From Paenibacillus sp. cl123 (GTDB taxonomy: Bacteria; Bacillota; Bacilli; Paenibacillales; NBRC-103111): 64,000 bases of DNA. Both the position numbers and the translations under genes were made by a program. Location of the stretch: the NCBI RefSeq assembly GCF_900101595.1, contig NZ_FMYY01000002.1:1-64000 (forward strand). The letters run 5' to 3'. The notes under the pieces were generated by a model that saw only the letters and a list, made by a program, of their open reading frames with translations, was not told the origin of the DNA and did no database searches. Position 1 is the first letter of the stretch, and each line of letters opens with the position of its first letter. Of the stretch, positions 43,088 to 51,880 are shown one piece after another.

Positions 43088-44302
43088 ATGACGGCACCGA
43101 TTACATTCCATACGATTGAGGAAGCGATATACGATCTGATGCGCGGCAAGGTCATTATCGTCGTGGACGATGAGGACAGGGAGAACGAAGGCGATTTTAT
43201 CGCGCTGGCGGAGAAGGCGACGCCCGAAGTCATCAATTTTATGATCAAGGAAGGCAGGGGACTCGTCTGCGCGCCGATCACGGAGGAAAGGGCGCTCCAA
43301 TTGGATCTGCCGCCGATGGTAGCGCGCAATACCGATTACCACGGGACAGCCTTCACTGTGTCCATCGACCACGTGGACACGACGACCGGAATTTCCGCTT
43401 CGGAACGGTCGCTGACCGTGAAGTCGCTGATGGACGACCGGACAAAGCCGGAGCATTTCCGGCGTCCCGGTCATATTTTTCCGCTGATCGCCAAGAAAGG
43501 CGGCGTGCTGCGGCGAAGCGGGCATACGGAAGCGGCTGTCGATCTCGCCCGGATGTGCGGATCTTACCCGGCTGCCGTCATCTGCGAGGTCATCAAGGAA
43601 GACGGAGAGATGGCCCGCGTGCCGGATCTGATGGAGATTGCCGCCAAGCATGAGCTGAAAATCATCACGATCCAGGATCTGATCCAATACCGCAACGTGA
43701 AGGATAAGCTCGTCCGCCGCGAGGTGGAGGTGCGGATGCCGACGGACTACGGCGTTTTCGCCGCCATCGCCTACTCCAATGATGTCGACAACAAGGAGCA
43801 TGTCGCGCTCGTGAAAGGGGAGATTGACCCGGCCAAGCCGACGCTTGTCCGCGTCCATTCCGAATGCTTGACCGGAGACGTCTTTCACTCCCATCGCTGC
43901 GACTGCGGACCCCAGCTGGCCGCCGCGCTCAAGCAGATCGACGAAGCGGGCTCGGGCGTTCTTCTCTATATGAGACAGGAAGGGCGGGGCATCGGCCTGA
44001 TCAACAAGCTGAAGGCCTATAAGCTGCAGGAGCAGGGACTCGACACCGTCGATGCGAATCTGAAGCTTGGCTTCGGCGCCGATCTGCGCGACTATGGGAT
44101 TGGCGCTCAGATCTTGAAGGATCTCGGGATCAGGCAGATCCGGCTGCTGACCAACAATCCGCGCAAAATCCGGGGACTGGAAGGCTATGGGCTGGAAATT
44201 ACCGAGCGCGTTCCGATCCAGATGGAAGAAAACGAAGACAACACGAATTATTTGCATACGAAGCAGCAAAAGCTGGGTCATCTGTTGGATTTCACCATTT
44301 AA
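43088..44302 (+). CDS. ribBA: Bifunctional DHBP synthase / GTP cyclohydrolase II
   Basis: A 404-residue fusion. The RibB half has [12 protein letters not shown] and [11 protein letters not shown]; the RibA half has [17 protein letters not shown] (zinc cysteines) and [11 protein letters not shown]. It supplies both precursors of the pathway. Start 43088 has AAAGGAGG 9 bases upstream; the GTG at 43058 has no site. Confidence 0.95.
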   Translation: MTAPITFHTIEEAIYDLMRGKVIIVVDDEDRENEGDFIALAEKATPEVINFMIKEGRGLVCAPITEERALQLDLPPMVARNTDYHGTAFTVSIDHVDTTTGISASERSLTVKSLMDDRTKPEHFRRPGHIFPLIAKKGGVLRRSGHTEAAVDLARMCGSYPAAVICEVIKEDGEMARVPDLMEIAAKHELKIITIQDLIQYRNVKDKLVRREVEVRMPTDYGVFAAIAYSNDVDNKEHVALVKGEIDPAKPTLVRVHSECLTGDVFHSHRCDCGPQLAAALKQIDEAGSGVLLYMRQEGRGIGLINKLKAYKLQEQGLDTVDANLKLGFGADLRDYGIGAQILKDLGIRQIRLLTNNPRKIRGLEGYGLEITERVPIQMEENEDNTNYLHTKQQKLGHLLDFTI

Positions 44303-44352
44303 GCAAGCCTGTCTGCAAAAAAATATTGAAATCGAAAGGAAGTTGTGAGATT

Positions 44353-44823
44353 ATGACGAAAGTATACGAAGGTCATTTAGTGTCGAAAGGTTTGAAATAC
44401 GGGATCGTAGCCGGGCGGTTTAACGAATTTATTACCGGCAAGCTGGTCAGCGGCGCGCTGGACGCGCTGAAGCGTCATGGCGTGGAAGAGAGCGAGATCG
44501 AGCTGGCTTGGGTGCCAGGCGCCTTCGAAATCCCGCTGATTGCCCAGAAATTGGCGGAAAGCGGCCGTTACGATGCCGTCATTACGCTTGGGGCCGTTAT
44601 TCGCGGATCAACGCCACACTTTGATTATGTGTGCAATGAAGCGGCCAAGGGCGTAGCCGCCATCGGACTTAAGACAGGCGTTCCGACCATTTTCGGCGTG
44701 CTGACGACCGATTCGATCGAGCAGGCCGTCGAACGTGCAGGAACGAAGGCCGGCAACAAAGGCTGGGAAGCCGCGGTTACCGCTATCGAGATGGCGAATT
44801 TGACTCGACAGCTCCAGCAATAA
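44353..44823 (+). CDS. ribH: 6,7-dimethyl-8-ribityllumazine synthase
   Basis: A 156-residue lumazine synthase with [21 protein letters not shown] and [19 protein letters not shown], the substrate and phosphate loops, and [16 protein letters not shown]. It forms pentamers or icosahedral shells in Bacillus. AAAGGAAG precedes the ATG. Last gene of the FMN-controlled operon; scpA follows after 72 bases and may be read through. Confidence 0.95.
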   Translation: MTKVYEGHLVSKGLKYGIVAGRFNEFITGKLVSGALDALKRHGVEESEIELAWVPGAFEIPLIAQKLAESGRYDAVITLGAVIRGSTPHFDYVCNEAAKGVAAIGLKTGVPTIFGVLTTDSIEQAVERAGTKAGNKGWEAAVTAIEMANLTRQLQQ

Positions 44824-44895
44824 TTTTGAAGACGGCCGGCTGACGGATAAGCCGCAATATACAGCAGCAGGCAGACAAGGGGGAATCAAGCGCAG

Positions 44896-45681
44896 ATGAA
44901 AGTTACGGTGAAGCTGGAGACGTTTGAAGGCCCCCTTGATTTGCTGCTTCATCTGATCGACCGGGCGGAAGTTGATATTTATGATATCCCGATCAAGGAT
45001 ATTACCGATCAGTACCTCGAATATTTGGATGCGATGCAGGAGCTGGAGCTGGAGGTCACCAGCGAATTTCTCGTGATGGCGGCCACTTTGCTTTCGATCA
45101 AGAGCAAGATGCTGCTGCCGAAGCCTCCGGTGCTGGATCTGGACTTTGACGATTACATGATGGAAGACGATTACGATCCGCGCGCCGAGCTTGTCGCTAA
45201 GCTGATCGAATACCGCAAGTACAAGGCGATCGCCGATCATCTGCGCGATAAGGAAGTGGAACGGAGCTTGATCTTTACGCGCGAGCCCGAGGATTTGACG
45301 CCTTATGTTCCCGTCGTGCAGGAGAACCCGGTGAAGGGATTGGATGTCAACGATTTGGTGAATGCCTTCCGCAAGGCGATGAGGAGACTCCAAAGCCGCC
45401 AGGCGGTAGCCAGCATCCGCAAGGATGAAATCAGCGTCAAAGACCGCATGTTCCAGCTGGTCGATTCATTGGAACGCAGCGGAGGCAAGCTGCTGTTCTC
45501 CAGGCTCATTGACAGGGAACGTTCGAGAGACTCGATCGTCGTCACGTTTTTGGCCGTGCTGGAGCTCATGAAGGTGAAAAAAATCGTGTGCTTTCAGCAC
45601 AAGCTGTTCGATGATATTGTGATTCAGGCACGGGAGGATGGAAGGTCAGATGGATTTTGGGCAGATGAAATCAGTTATTGA
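44896..45681 (+). CDS. scpA: Segregation and condensation protein A (kleisin)
   Basis: A 261-residue kleisin. The N-terminal VKLETFEGPLDLLLHLIDRAEVDI binds the SMC neck; the acidic middle (LDLDFDDYMMEDDYDPR) binds ScpB; the C-terminal winged helix (TFLAVLELMKVKKIVCFQ) binds the SMC head. Part of the Smc-ScpAB complex for chromosome segregation. AAGGGGG is the likely ribosome-binding site. The 3' end overlaps scpB by about 30 bases. Confidence 0.95.
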   Translation: MKVTVKLETFEGPLDLLLHLIDRAEVDIYDIPIKDITDQYLEYLDAMQELELEVTSEFLVMAATLLSIKSKMLLPKPPVLDLDFDDYMMEDDYDPRAELVAKLIEYRKYKAIADHLRDKEVERSLIFTREPEDLTPYVPVVQENPVKGLDVNDLVNAFRKAMRRLQSRQAVASIRKDEISVKDRMFQLVDSLERSGGKLLFSRLIDRERSRDSIVVTFLAVLELMKVKKIVCFQHKLFDDIVIQAREDGRSDGFWADEISY

Positions 45682-46264
45682 AGGCTTACTGTTCGTGGCG
45701 GGGGACGAAGGACTGGACGCCAAACAGCTCGCTGAGGTGCTGGAACAGGATGCAGCCTTTATAACCGAACTGGTGCTCGATCTGCAGGCTGATATGAAGC
45801 GGGAGGGACGGGGGCTACAGATTGTGCAGCTTGCCGGCACGTTCCAGCTTACCACCGTTCCCGAGCATGCCGCTTACTTCGAGCGGCTTGCCTACTCGCC
45901 ATCGCGCTCTTCCTTGTCGCAAGCGGCTCTTGAGACGCTGGCCATCGTTGCCTACCGCCAGCCGATCACAAGAGTCGAGATTGAAGAAATTCGCGGAGTC
46001 AAGGCCGATCGGGCTCTGCAAACCCTGGTTGCCAAGGACCTCATTCAGGAGGTCGACCGGGCCGATGCGCCGGGTCGACCGATCCTGTACGGAACGACCA
46101 AGCCTTTTCTGGATTATTTTGGCCTGAGCGCGCTGAAGGATCTTCCGGAAACATCGTTGTTCGAGAACGATGATAATCTGGAAGAAGAGACTCGGCTGCT
46201 GTTCGAGAAGCTGGATGGCAGGCAGATGACGTTTGACGAGATGTCGACGGACGACAATGGCTGA
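45650..46264 (+). CDS. scpB: Segregation and condensation protein B
   Basis: A 204-residue protein with two winged-helix domains: an N-terminal VIEGLLFVAGDEGLDAKQLA and a second with LSQAALETLAIVAYRQPITR then VEIEEIRGV. A dimer of ScpB binds the ScpA linker in the Smc complex. The ATG at 45650 is preferred (GGAAGG 4 bases and GGGAGG 12 bases upstream); an ATG at 45638 abuts GGGAGG without spacing. It overlaps scpA, implying translational coupling. Confidence 0.94.
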   Translation: MDFGQMKSVIEGLLFVAGDEGLDAKQLAEVLEQDAAFITELVLDLQADMKREGRGLQIVQLAGTFQLTTVPEHAAYFERLAYSPSRSSLSQAALETLAIVAYRQPITRVEIEEIRGVKADRALQTLVAKDLIQEVDRADAPGRPILYGTTKPFLDYFGLSALKDLPETSLFENDDNLEEETRLLFEKLDGRQMTFDEMSTDDNG

Positions 46265-46312
46265 GCCAAGCCTGGCGGCCCAGCGCATGTTTTGGCAGCA
46301 CAGGGCAATACT

Positions 46313-46374
46313 AACTCCCGTGGAAACGAAGCGGCATGCTTCCGGCCACCCGGGAGTTTATTTGTGTTCGGGGA
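46313..46374 (+). terminator. Terminator after scpB
   Basis: AACTCCCG (46313-46320) pairs with CGGGAGTT (46361-46368) and an inner GAAGC/GCTTC stem, followed by TATTTG. Confidence 0.65.
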
Positions 46375-46404
46375 AGCTTGCGGCATGCGGAGGGGAGATT
46401 GGGC

Positions 46405-47094
46405 ATGATATGGCTTGGAGTGGCCGCGGTTCTTGTATTCCTGGCTGGCCTGTTGTTGTCAAGGCCGGTCAAGATCCGATTTGCGTTTACGCATCAGGAG
46501 CAGAACGACGAGATAACGATTGAGGTTAAGGCGCTGCTCGGACTTGTACATTTCCGTTATGAGGTGCCGGTCATCCGGTTCAAGGGACTGGCGCTCGGGC
46601 TTGAGGTGCGCACGGAGCAGGTGAATGCCAATGCCGGTACTTTGCTGGGCGATCATGACGACCGGATTGATTCGCATAAAATCAAAAGCGCCTACGAGGA
46701 TTTTCGCGAGCTGCTGGAGCATTGCTTTGAATTTAATGAATGGATGAAAAGGCTGATGAGCCGGGTACACTGTACGGAGCTGAGCTGGAAAACATCGGTC
46801 GGGCTGGGGGACGCTCCGGCCACCGCCATGCTCGTCGGCTCGCTGTGGGCGATCAAATCCTCCATGCTGGGCTTCATCTCCCGCTCGATTCGTCTGGACG
46901 CTCAGCCGCAGCTGATGGTGATGCCGGCATTCAACCGGAAGGCCTTCTTGACGGAAGGCACCGGGATGTTTTACATCCGCATCTGGCATCTGCTGAGCGG
47001 CGGGGTCCGGCTGCTGCACCGCATCCGCAAAACGGAGGGAGGATGGGATACCTGGAAACGAATCCTTGCCCGCCGCATGCCCCAGCCTCAATGA
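46405..47094 (+). CDS. DUF2953 family protein (YtfI-like)
   Basis: A 229-residue protein with one N-terminal membrane helix (IWLGVAAVLVFLAGLLLS) and a C-terminal DUF2953 domain starting near LSWKTSVGLGDAPATAMLVG. Function unknown. In Bacillus subtilis ytfI precedes ytfJ and both are sporulation-expressed; the same pairing is seen here. GGAGGGGAG precedes the ATG at 46405. Confidence 0.82.
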   Translation: MIWLGVAAVLVFLAGLLLSRPVKIRFAFTHQEQNDEITIEVKALLGLVHFRYEVPVIRFKGLALGLEVRTEQVNANAGTLLGDHDDRIDSHKIKSAYEDFRELLEHCFEFNEWMKRLMSRVHCTELSWKTSVGLGDAPATAMLVGSLWAIKSSMLGFISRSIRLDAQPQLMVMPAFNRKAFLTEGTGMFYIRIWHLLSGGVRLLHRIRKTEGGWDTWKRILARRMPQPQ

Positions 47095-47177
47095 TCAAGT
47101 ACGCTACATAGTCTGCGCCGGAGAAGGTTAAGCTAACACTGTTCCTTACTCCGACTACAGACAGGGAGGCTTCCAAG

Positions 47178-47660
47178 ATGACAGAGCATCCGATTCAAGG
47201 CTTAATGAAGACGGCTATGGAAAACATCAAGCAAATGGCTGACGTCAATACGATCGTAGGCGATCCGGTTGAAACGCCTGACGGAAGCGTAATTATGCCG
47301 ATCAGCAAAGTGGGGTTCGGCTTCGCCGCGGGAGGCAGCGAGTTCGTATCCGATGACCCACAAGCGGGAGGGGGGCGCACGGACGCCCATAATGCGTCGG
47401 TGTCCTTGCCTTTCGGCGGCGGCAGCGGCGGCGGGGTGTCCATTACGCCCATCGCCTTTCTGGTCGTCGGCAAGCATGGCGTAAAAGTGGTGCCGCTCGA
47501 TAATCAGACGCATCTGATGGAGCGCCTGATCGATTCCGCGCCGCAGGTCGTAGACCGCATCCAATCAATGCTGAAGAGCAGCGGCAAGTCCGGCTCCAGC
47601 GATGAGACAGCCGGAGCCACGCAGGTCACCAATATCGAGAATCAAAACTTTATTGTATAG
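47178..47660 (+). CDS. ytfJ: GerW family sporulation protein YtfJ
   Basis: A 160-residue YtfJ/GerW protein: HPIQGLMKTAMENIKQMADV at the start, then DTIVGDP-like and VIMPISKVGFGFAAGGSEF, and a Gly-rich GGGSGGGVSITPIAFLVV segment. In Bacillus it is a forespore protein needed for normal spore germination. GGGAGG lies before the ATG. A strong terminator follows. Confidence 0.92.
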   Translation: MTEHPIQGLMKTAMENIKQMADVNTIVGDPVETPDGSVIMPISKVGFGFAAGGSEFVSDDPQAGGGRTDAHNASVSLPFGGGSGGGVSITPIAFLVVGKHGVKVVPLDNQTHLMERLIDSAPQVVDRIQSMLKSSGKSGSSDETAGATQVTNIENQNFIV

Positions 47661-47687
47661 CGACCTGGAGACTTTAGAGGCTTACGG

Positions 47688-47712
47688 AAGCTGCCTGCGG
47701 GCAGCTTTTTTT
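47688..47712 (+). terminator. Terminator of ytfJ
   Basis: AAGCTGCC (47688-47695) pairs with GGCAGCTT (47700-47707), followed by a T run. Confidence 0.88.
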
Positions 47713-47741
47713 GTTGGCGTTCTAGGGTATTTTTCTCAATC

Positions 47742-47825
47742 GGATGGCGTGCATATGCGCTCAGGCAGGAGAGGGTGCAGTAGCAGGGTTTATGCACTGG
47801 AACGGAGCTGTACGCCACGCCATCC
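47742..47825. repeat. 84-bp fold-back element between ytfJ and the HD-GYP gene
   Basis: GGATGGCGTG (47742-47751) pairs perfectly with CACGCCATCC (47816-47825). The 64-base interior holds a second stem (GTGCA/TGCAC around 47776-47796). It lies between the ytfJ terminator and the next promoter, so neither neighbouring mRNA should contain it in full. It matches no RNA class I recognise. Confidence 0.5.
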
Positions 47826-47889
47826 ATGAGCATTTCCTCCCATCACCCCACATTTTTTGTTAGTTTTAGCACATTTTCGTGGGCTGTTC

Positions 47890-47918
47890 TTGCTCTTTCC
47901 GGGACCTTGGTCTATAGT
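47890..47918 (+). promoter_or_regulatory. Sigma-A promoter of the HD-GYP gene
   Basis: TTGCTC (47890-47895), 17 bases, TATAGT (47913-47918). It lies inside the longer reading frame that begins at 47826 and so supports the later start at 47976. Confidence 0.6.
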
Positions 47919-47975
47919 AAATTTAGATTAAATTTTCTTGACATTAGGTGGAAAGACACAGGGAGAGGATGGAGA

Positions 47976-49064
47976 TTGCGACTGCTTCCAACGATGTCTT
48001 GTCAGGCCGGCATGCGGCTCGGCAAGTGCATTTTCAGTGAAGAAGGGATCGTGCTGCTCAATGCAGGAGCGGAGTTAAATGAAGCGCTTATCCGGAGGCT
48101 GCAGCAGTTCGGGATCGATTACCTGTACATAGCCGATCCGGTTACCGAGGATGTATGCATATCCGATCCTATCTCGGACGAAACTCGTGCGCGCGCTATT
48201 CAGGAAGTCAGGACCCACTTCCGATCGTTCATGGAGAAGAACAGCATGTCCAAAGTTTCCAAGGGCCAGGTGCTGGGCCGGGCGTTCGGCAATGTGATGA
48301 AGATGATTATCGACGATCTGAGCGACAATAAACCGGGCACGCTTATTATGCTGACCAATATGAATGTCATGAACAACTACTTGTATCAGCATTCGCTGAA
48401 TGTTTGCATATATGTTACGATGCTCGGGATGGTGAATGGCTACACCCGGGAACAGCTTATGACGATCGGCATGGGAGCGCTGCTCCATGATATCGGCTTG
48501 ACCAAGGTGCCGGCCTCGCTGCTGAACAAGGCAGGAAGGCTGACTCCACAGGAGTACGAGGAGATCAAAAAACATCCGGAGCTGGGCTTCAAGCTGCTGA
48601 AGGATGAGCCGAATATGCCGCTGCTATCCGCTCATTGCGCGTTCCAGCATCATGAACGTGAAGATGGAAGCGGATACCCGCGAGGCATCGGGAGCAAGGA
48701 CATCCATGAGTATGCCAAGTGGATCGCCGTAGCGGACAGCTATGACGCGATGACTACGCACCGCGCGCACCGATCGGCGATGCTGCCCCATCAAGCGATG
48801 GAAATTTTATTTGCCGGAGTCGGCACGCTGTACGATCAGAAGAAGGTCGCGCTGTTCCGCGATAATGTAGCTATTTATCCGCTGGGCGTAACGGTGCAGC
48901 TCAGCAGCAGGGAGAAGGGCGTTGTCGTGGGCATTAATCCGGCCGTTCCCCAGCGGCCGATGATCCGCGTGCTGGAGGATGCGGACGGTCAGAAGCTGTC
49001 CCAGCCGTATGAAGTGGACTTGAGCGAGAAGCTTACGTTGTTTATCGAGCAAGTGGAGGTTTAA
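47976..49064 (+). CDS. HD-GYP domain protein, putative cyclic di-GMP phosphodiesterase
   Basis: A 362-residue cytosolic protein. The N-terminal part (GMRLGKCIFSEEGIVLL) is the usual partner domain in Bacillota; the HD-GYP domain has HSLNVC near 138, LLHDIGLTKVP near 170 and HHEREDGSGYPRG near 224, so the metal and GYP residues are complete. Cyclic di-GMP hydrolysis is the family activity. A TTG start at 47976 is inferred from GGGAGAGGA 6 bases upstream, the promoter position, and typical MRL-PxxSCxxGM starts of homologues. Confidence 0.85.
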   Translation: MRLLPTMSCQAGMRLGKCIFSEEGIVLLNAGAELNEALIRRLQQFGIDYLYIADPVTEDVCISDPISDETRARAIQEVRTHFRSFMEKNSMSKVSKGQVLGRAFGNVMKMIIDDLSDNKPGTLIMLTNMNVMNNYLYQHSLNVCIYVTMLGMVNGYTREQLMTIGMGALLHDIGLTKVPASLLNKAGRLTPQEYEEIKKHPELGFKLLKDEPNMPLLSAHCAFQHHEREDGSGYPRGIGSKDIHEYAKWIAVADSYDAMTTHRAHRSAMLPHQAMEILFAGVGTLYDQKKVALFRDNVAIYPLGVTVQLSSREKGVVVGINPAVPQRPMIRVLEDADGQKLSQPYEVDLSEKLTLFIEQVEV

Positions 49065-49087
49065 TCGAACAATAGCAGGCTGCCGTT

Positions 49088-49127
49088 GCCGGAACTGCGC
49101 TCTATGGGCGTTCAGTTCCGGCTTTTT
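49088..49127 (+). terminator. Terminator of the HD-GYP gene
   Basis: GCCGGAACTG (49088-49097) pairs perfectly with CAGTTCCGGC (49113-49122), followed by five T. Confidence 0.88.
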
Positions 49128-49174
49128 GGCTTGGGCTTTCGTTCCCGGAGACGAATATTGGAACGACAAGCCGT

Positions 49175-49203
49175 TCATAACGATAATCCCGCCCGCATAT
49201 ACT
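49175..49203 (+). promoter_or_regulatory. Candidate sigma-E promoter of the dacB operon
   Basis: TCATAACG (49175-49182), 13 bases, CATATACT (49196-49203). The -10 matches CATACANT in 6 of 7 specified bases; the -35 is partial. dacB-spmA-spmB is sigma-E dependent in Bacillus subtilis. Confidence 0.42.
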
Positions 49204-49314
49204 TGAACAAGCATCCGAACTTGTCCTGGATTTTCCGCCTGAGCCGCGGGGCTGATCCGAGTCGGCTTCCTGCCCGTTCGTGTGCTGCCAGCCTTAAAAT
49301 GTAGGAGGAACGAC

Positions 49315-50493
49315 ATGAGAAGAGTACTAGGATTATTGCTGGCCCTGCTGCTGGCCGCCGCTTTTCCGGGGTTCGCGCCGCCGGCGATCGCCGCCCCCCC
49401 GGGAATAAGCACGAGCGCCGAGTCTGCAGCCTTGATCGACGTAGTGTCGGGCCGGCTGCTGTATAGCTCGCGGGGGGACAAGCCGATGCGGATCGCCAGT
49501 CTGACCAAGATTATGACTGCGATAGTGGCTATTGAGCACGGGAAGCTGTCCGATATGGCCAAGGTGAGCAAAAACGCCTTCGGCAAGGAAGGCTCTTCCA
49601 TTTATCTGAAGCTGGGTGAAGAAATGAACCTGAAAGATCTGCTTTACGGCATGATGCTGCGATCAGGCAATGATGCGGCTACCACGATTGCCGAGCATGT
49701 AGGCGGGAGTGTGGAAGGCTTCGCTTATTTGATGAACGAGAAGGCCAGGCTGATCGGGATGACTAACTCAAGCTTCAAAAATCCGTCCGGGCTGGATGAG
49801 GAAGGGCATTTCTCTACGGCGAACGATATGGCCAAGCTGACGGCGTATGCGCTTCGCAATCCGGTATTCCAGGAAATCGTGAAGACGAAAGTGAAGAAGG
49901 TGCCGAATCCTAATGAGTCCTGGGATTATACATGGATCAATAAAAATAAAATGCTCTCGCTCTACGAGGGAGCCGACGGCGTAAAAACAGGCTATACGAA
50001 GCTGGCCCTGCGCTGTCTTGTCTCCTCGGCTACCCGGGGAGGACAGCAGGTTGCGGTTGTCACGCTAAACGATTCAAACGACTGGATCGATCATGCCCGT
50101 CTGCTCGACTACGGGTTCCAGCATTACCCGCTCCAGACACTGATCCAGCCGGGGGAGGCAGTAGACGGCACAGGCTTCGTGGCAGGAGCCGGACTGCGTT
50201 ACCCGGCCAGTGAGGATGAAGCAGGCGGCTTCACCCGCGAGACAATGCTGAATGATCCGGCGTCGACGGAATTTCGCCTGGGCACCGCCGGACGGGTTGA
50301 TTTCAAGCTGGGCGGCAAGCTGATCGGCACCGTGCCGCTCGTGCCTGCCGACAGTCCGAGGCTGTCGGATGCCGGAGGCGGGCATGCCCCCGCATACGCT
50401 GTCGATCAAGCCAACTGGAGTCTGGCGGACAAGTGGCTTTATATCCTGCAGTCGCTGACCCGCATGATGCTCACAGGGCAGACGAATTCATAG
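49315..50493 (+). CDS. dacB: Sporulation D-alanyl-D-alanine carboxypeptidase (PBP5*-like)
   Basis: A 392-residue penicillin-binding protein with signal peptide (cleavage near AIAAPPG), SxxK in ASLTKIM, SxN in RSGND and KTG in GVKTGYT. In Bacillus, DacB lowers cortex cross-linking from the mother-cell side, together with DacF. AGGAGGAAC lies before the ATG at 49315. Its position directly before spmA-spmB is the same as in Bacillus. The C-terminal domain is shorter in conserved motifs than PBP5 and ends with a probable amphipathic anchor (LADKWLYILQSLTRMML). Confidence 0.9.
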   Translation: MRRVLGLLLALLLAAAFPGFAPPAIAAPPGISTSAESAALIDVVSGRLLYSSRGDKPMRIASLTKIMTAIVAIEHGKLSDMAKVSKNAFGKEGSSIYLKLGEEMNLKDLLYGMMLRSGNDAATTIAEHVGGSVEGFAYLMNEKARLIGMTNSSFKNPSGLDEEGHFSTANDMAKLTAYALRNPVFQEIVKTKVKKVPNPNESWDYTWINKNKMLSLYEGADGVKTGYTKLALRCLVSSATRGGQQVAVVTLNDSNDWIDHARLLDYGFQHYPLQTLIQPGEAVDGTGFVAGAGLRYPASEDEAGGFTRETMLNDPASTEFRLGTAGRVDFKLGGKLIGTVPLVPADSPRLSDAGGGHAPAYAVDQANWSLADKWLYILQSLTRMMLTGQTNS

Positions 50494-50544
50494 CTTGCAG
50501 CGCAGAGCGGCCGGCCGGACTGCGGGTAAGCGGAAACGGGAAGC

Positions 50545-50625
50545 GGACTAGCGAACTGCTGAATTGCCGAACTATTGAATTAACGAACTACCGAACTAAC
50601 GAATAACGAACTACCGAACTGGCGG
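50545..50625 (+). repeat. Degenerate direct repeats before spmA
   Basis: At least eight units of 8-9 bases of the form (A/C)CGAACT(A/G), some as TGAATTA, run through the dacB-spmA gap and end about 25 bases before the spmA start. The pattern looks like slippage-derived tandem repetition. Confidence 0.65.
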
Positions 50626-50650
50626 GCACAAGGAAGGAAGGGAAGACGGC

Positions 50651-51250
50651 ATGGTCAATTTTATCTGGTTGTTTTTTATCGTTGCCGGCTTTATCGTAGC
50701 TGCCTTTCAGGGCAGGATCGACCTGGTGACCGAGGCCGTGTTCGACGGAGCCAAAAGCGGGGTCACGGTCTGCTTCGGCCTCATCAGCATCATGGTATTC
50801 TGGCTCGGGATGATGCGGATCGCCGAGGATTCGGGCATGCTGCGCCAGCTTGCCCGGCTGCTGGGCCCCGTTGTCCGGATGTTATTCCCGGGGGTGCCGA
50901 AGGATCATCCGGCTCTTGGCTACATTATGTCGAATATGAGCGCCAATATATTCGGTCTTGGCAACGCCGCCACCCCGATGGGCATCAAGGCGATGCAGGA
51001 GCTGCAGAAGCTGAATCCGCGTAAGGATGCGGCCAGTCCGGCGATGGCCACATTGCTGGCTCTGAACACGGCGAGCATCACGCTGATACCGACGACGCTC
51101 ATTGCGATCCGCATGAGCTATAATTCCGCCAATCCCGCCGAAATTGTGGGCACGACCCTGATTGCGACGATCATCTCCACCGCGGCGGCGATTATGGTCG
51201 ACCGCTGGTACCGTAAGCGCTATACCACGATCGGTCCGGGGAAAGGATGA
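50651..51250 (+). CDS. spmA: Spore maturation protein A
   Basis: A 199-residue membrane protein with a nucleoside-recognition (Gate) domain: GAKSGVTVCFGLISIMVFWL, GYIMSNMSANIFGLGNAATP and MGIKAMQELQ. SpmA and SpmB are needed for full dehydration of the spore core. GGAAGGAAGGGAAG precedes the ATG. The spmB start follows after 7 bases. Confidence 0.94.
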   Translation: MVNFIWLFFIVAGFIVAAFQGRIDLVTEAVFDGAKSGVTVCFGLISIMVFWLGMMRIAEDSGMLRQLARLLGPVVRMLFPGVPKDHPALGYIMSNMSANIFGLGNAATPMGIKAMQELQKLNPRKDAASPAMATLLALNTASITLIPTTLIAIRMSYNSANPAEIVGTTLIATIISTAAAIMVDRWYRKRYTTIGPGKG

Positions 51251-51257
51251 TGAATAA

Positions 51258-51794
51258 GTGTTTGAATTTATAAATCTCATCTCCGCTTGGGCGATCCCGG
51301 TCATCATCGTTTTTATTCCCCTGTATGCCGCTTACCGCAAGGTGCCCGTCTACGAGTCGTTTGTAGACGGGGCCAAGGACGGCTTCGATACGGCGATCCG
51401 CATTATCCCTCACCTGGTCGGGATGATGGTGGCGATCAGCGTATTCCGCGCCTCGGGCGCGATGGACCTGTTCATCGGCTGGCTGAAGCCGATCTGCGAG
51501 CAGCTTGGAGTCCCCAGCGAGATTATCCCGCTGGCGTTTCTGCGCCCGATCACCGGGGCGGGCTCGCTTGCGTTTACGACCGATCTGATCTCCCAGTTCG
51601 GGCCGGATTCCATGGTGGGGCGGATCGCTTCCACGATTCAGGGGAGCACGGATACGACGCTGTATGTCGTCACGGTGTACTTCGGAGCGATCGGCATCCG
51701 CAAGGCCGGCTATGCGCTCAAGGTAGGTCTCATCTCCGATGCCGTGGGCTTCATCGCTTCCATCGTCATCTGCTACCTCGCTTTTTCCGGCTGA
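51258..51794 (+). CDS. spmB: Spore maturation protein B
   Basis: A 178-residue Gate-domain membrane protein with GAKDGFDTAIRIIPHLVGMM, FLRPITGAGSLAFTTDL and GSTDTTLYVVTVYFGAIGI. GTG start after AAAGGATGA. It functions with SpmA. The next gene, a small amidase-like protein, starts 86 bases after the stop. Confidence 0.93.
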   Translation: MFEFINLISAWAIPVIIVFIPLYAAYRKVPVYESFVDGAKDGFDTAIRIIPHLVGMMVAISVFRASGAMDLFIGWLKPICEQLGVPSEIIPLAFLRPITGAGSLAFTTDLISQFGPDSMVGRIASTIQGSTDTTLYVVTVYFGAIGIRKAGYALKVGLISDAVGFIASIVICYLAFSG

Positions 51795-51880
51795 GCCTCG
51801 TCCGTCATCCCTCCGCGTCACCCTGCCGTCAAGCTCTGCATAGACTGCAAGCAGCGAACCTTCGTGAAGAGGTGAGAGCT

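Noticed and set aside
41042-44281. A 1079-codon open frame on the minus strand across ribD, ribE and ribBA
   Set aside because: It is the antisense shadow of GC-rich riboflavin genes, has low-complexity His/Arg/Gln composition, no ribosome-binding site and no family features.
47742-47825. Possible cyclic di-GMP riboswitch for the HD-GYP gene
   Set aside because: The conserved GEMM core segments are absent and the promoter lies downstream of the hairpin.
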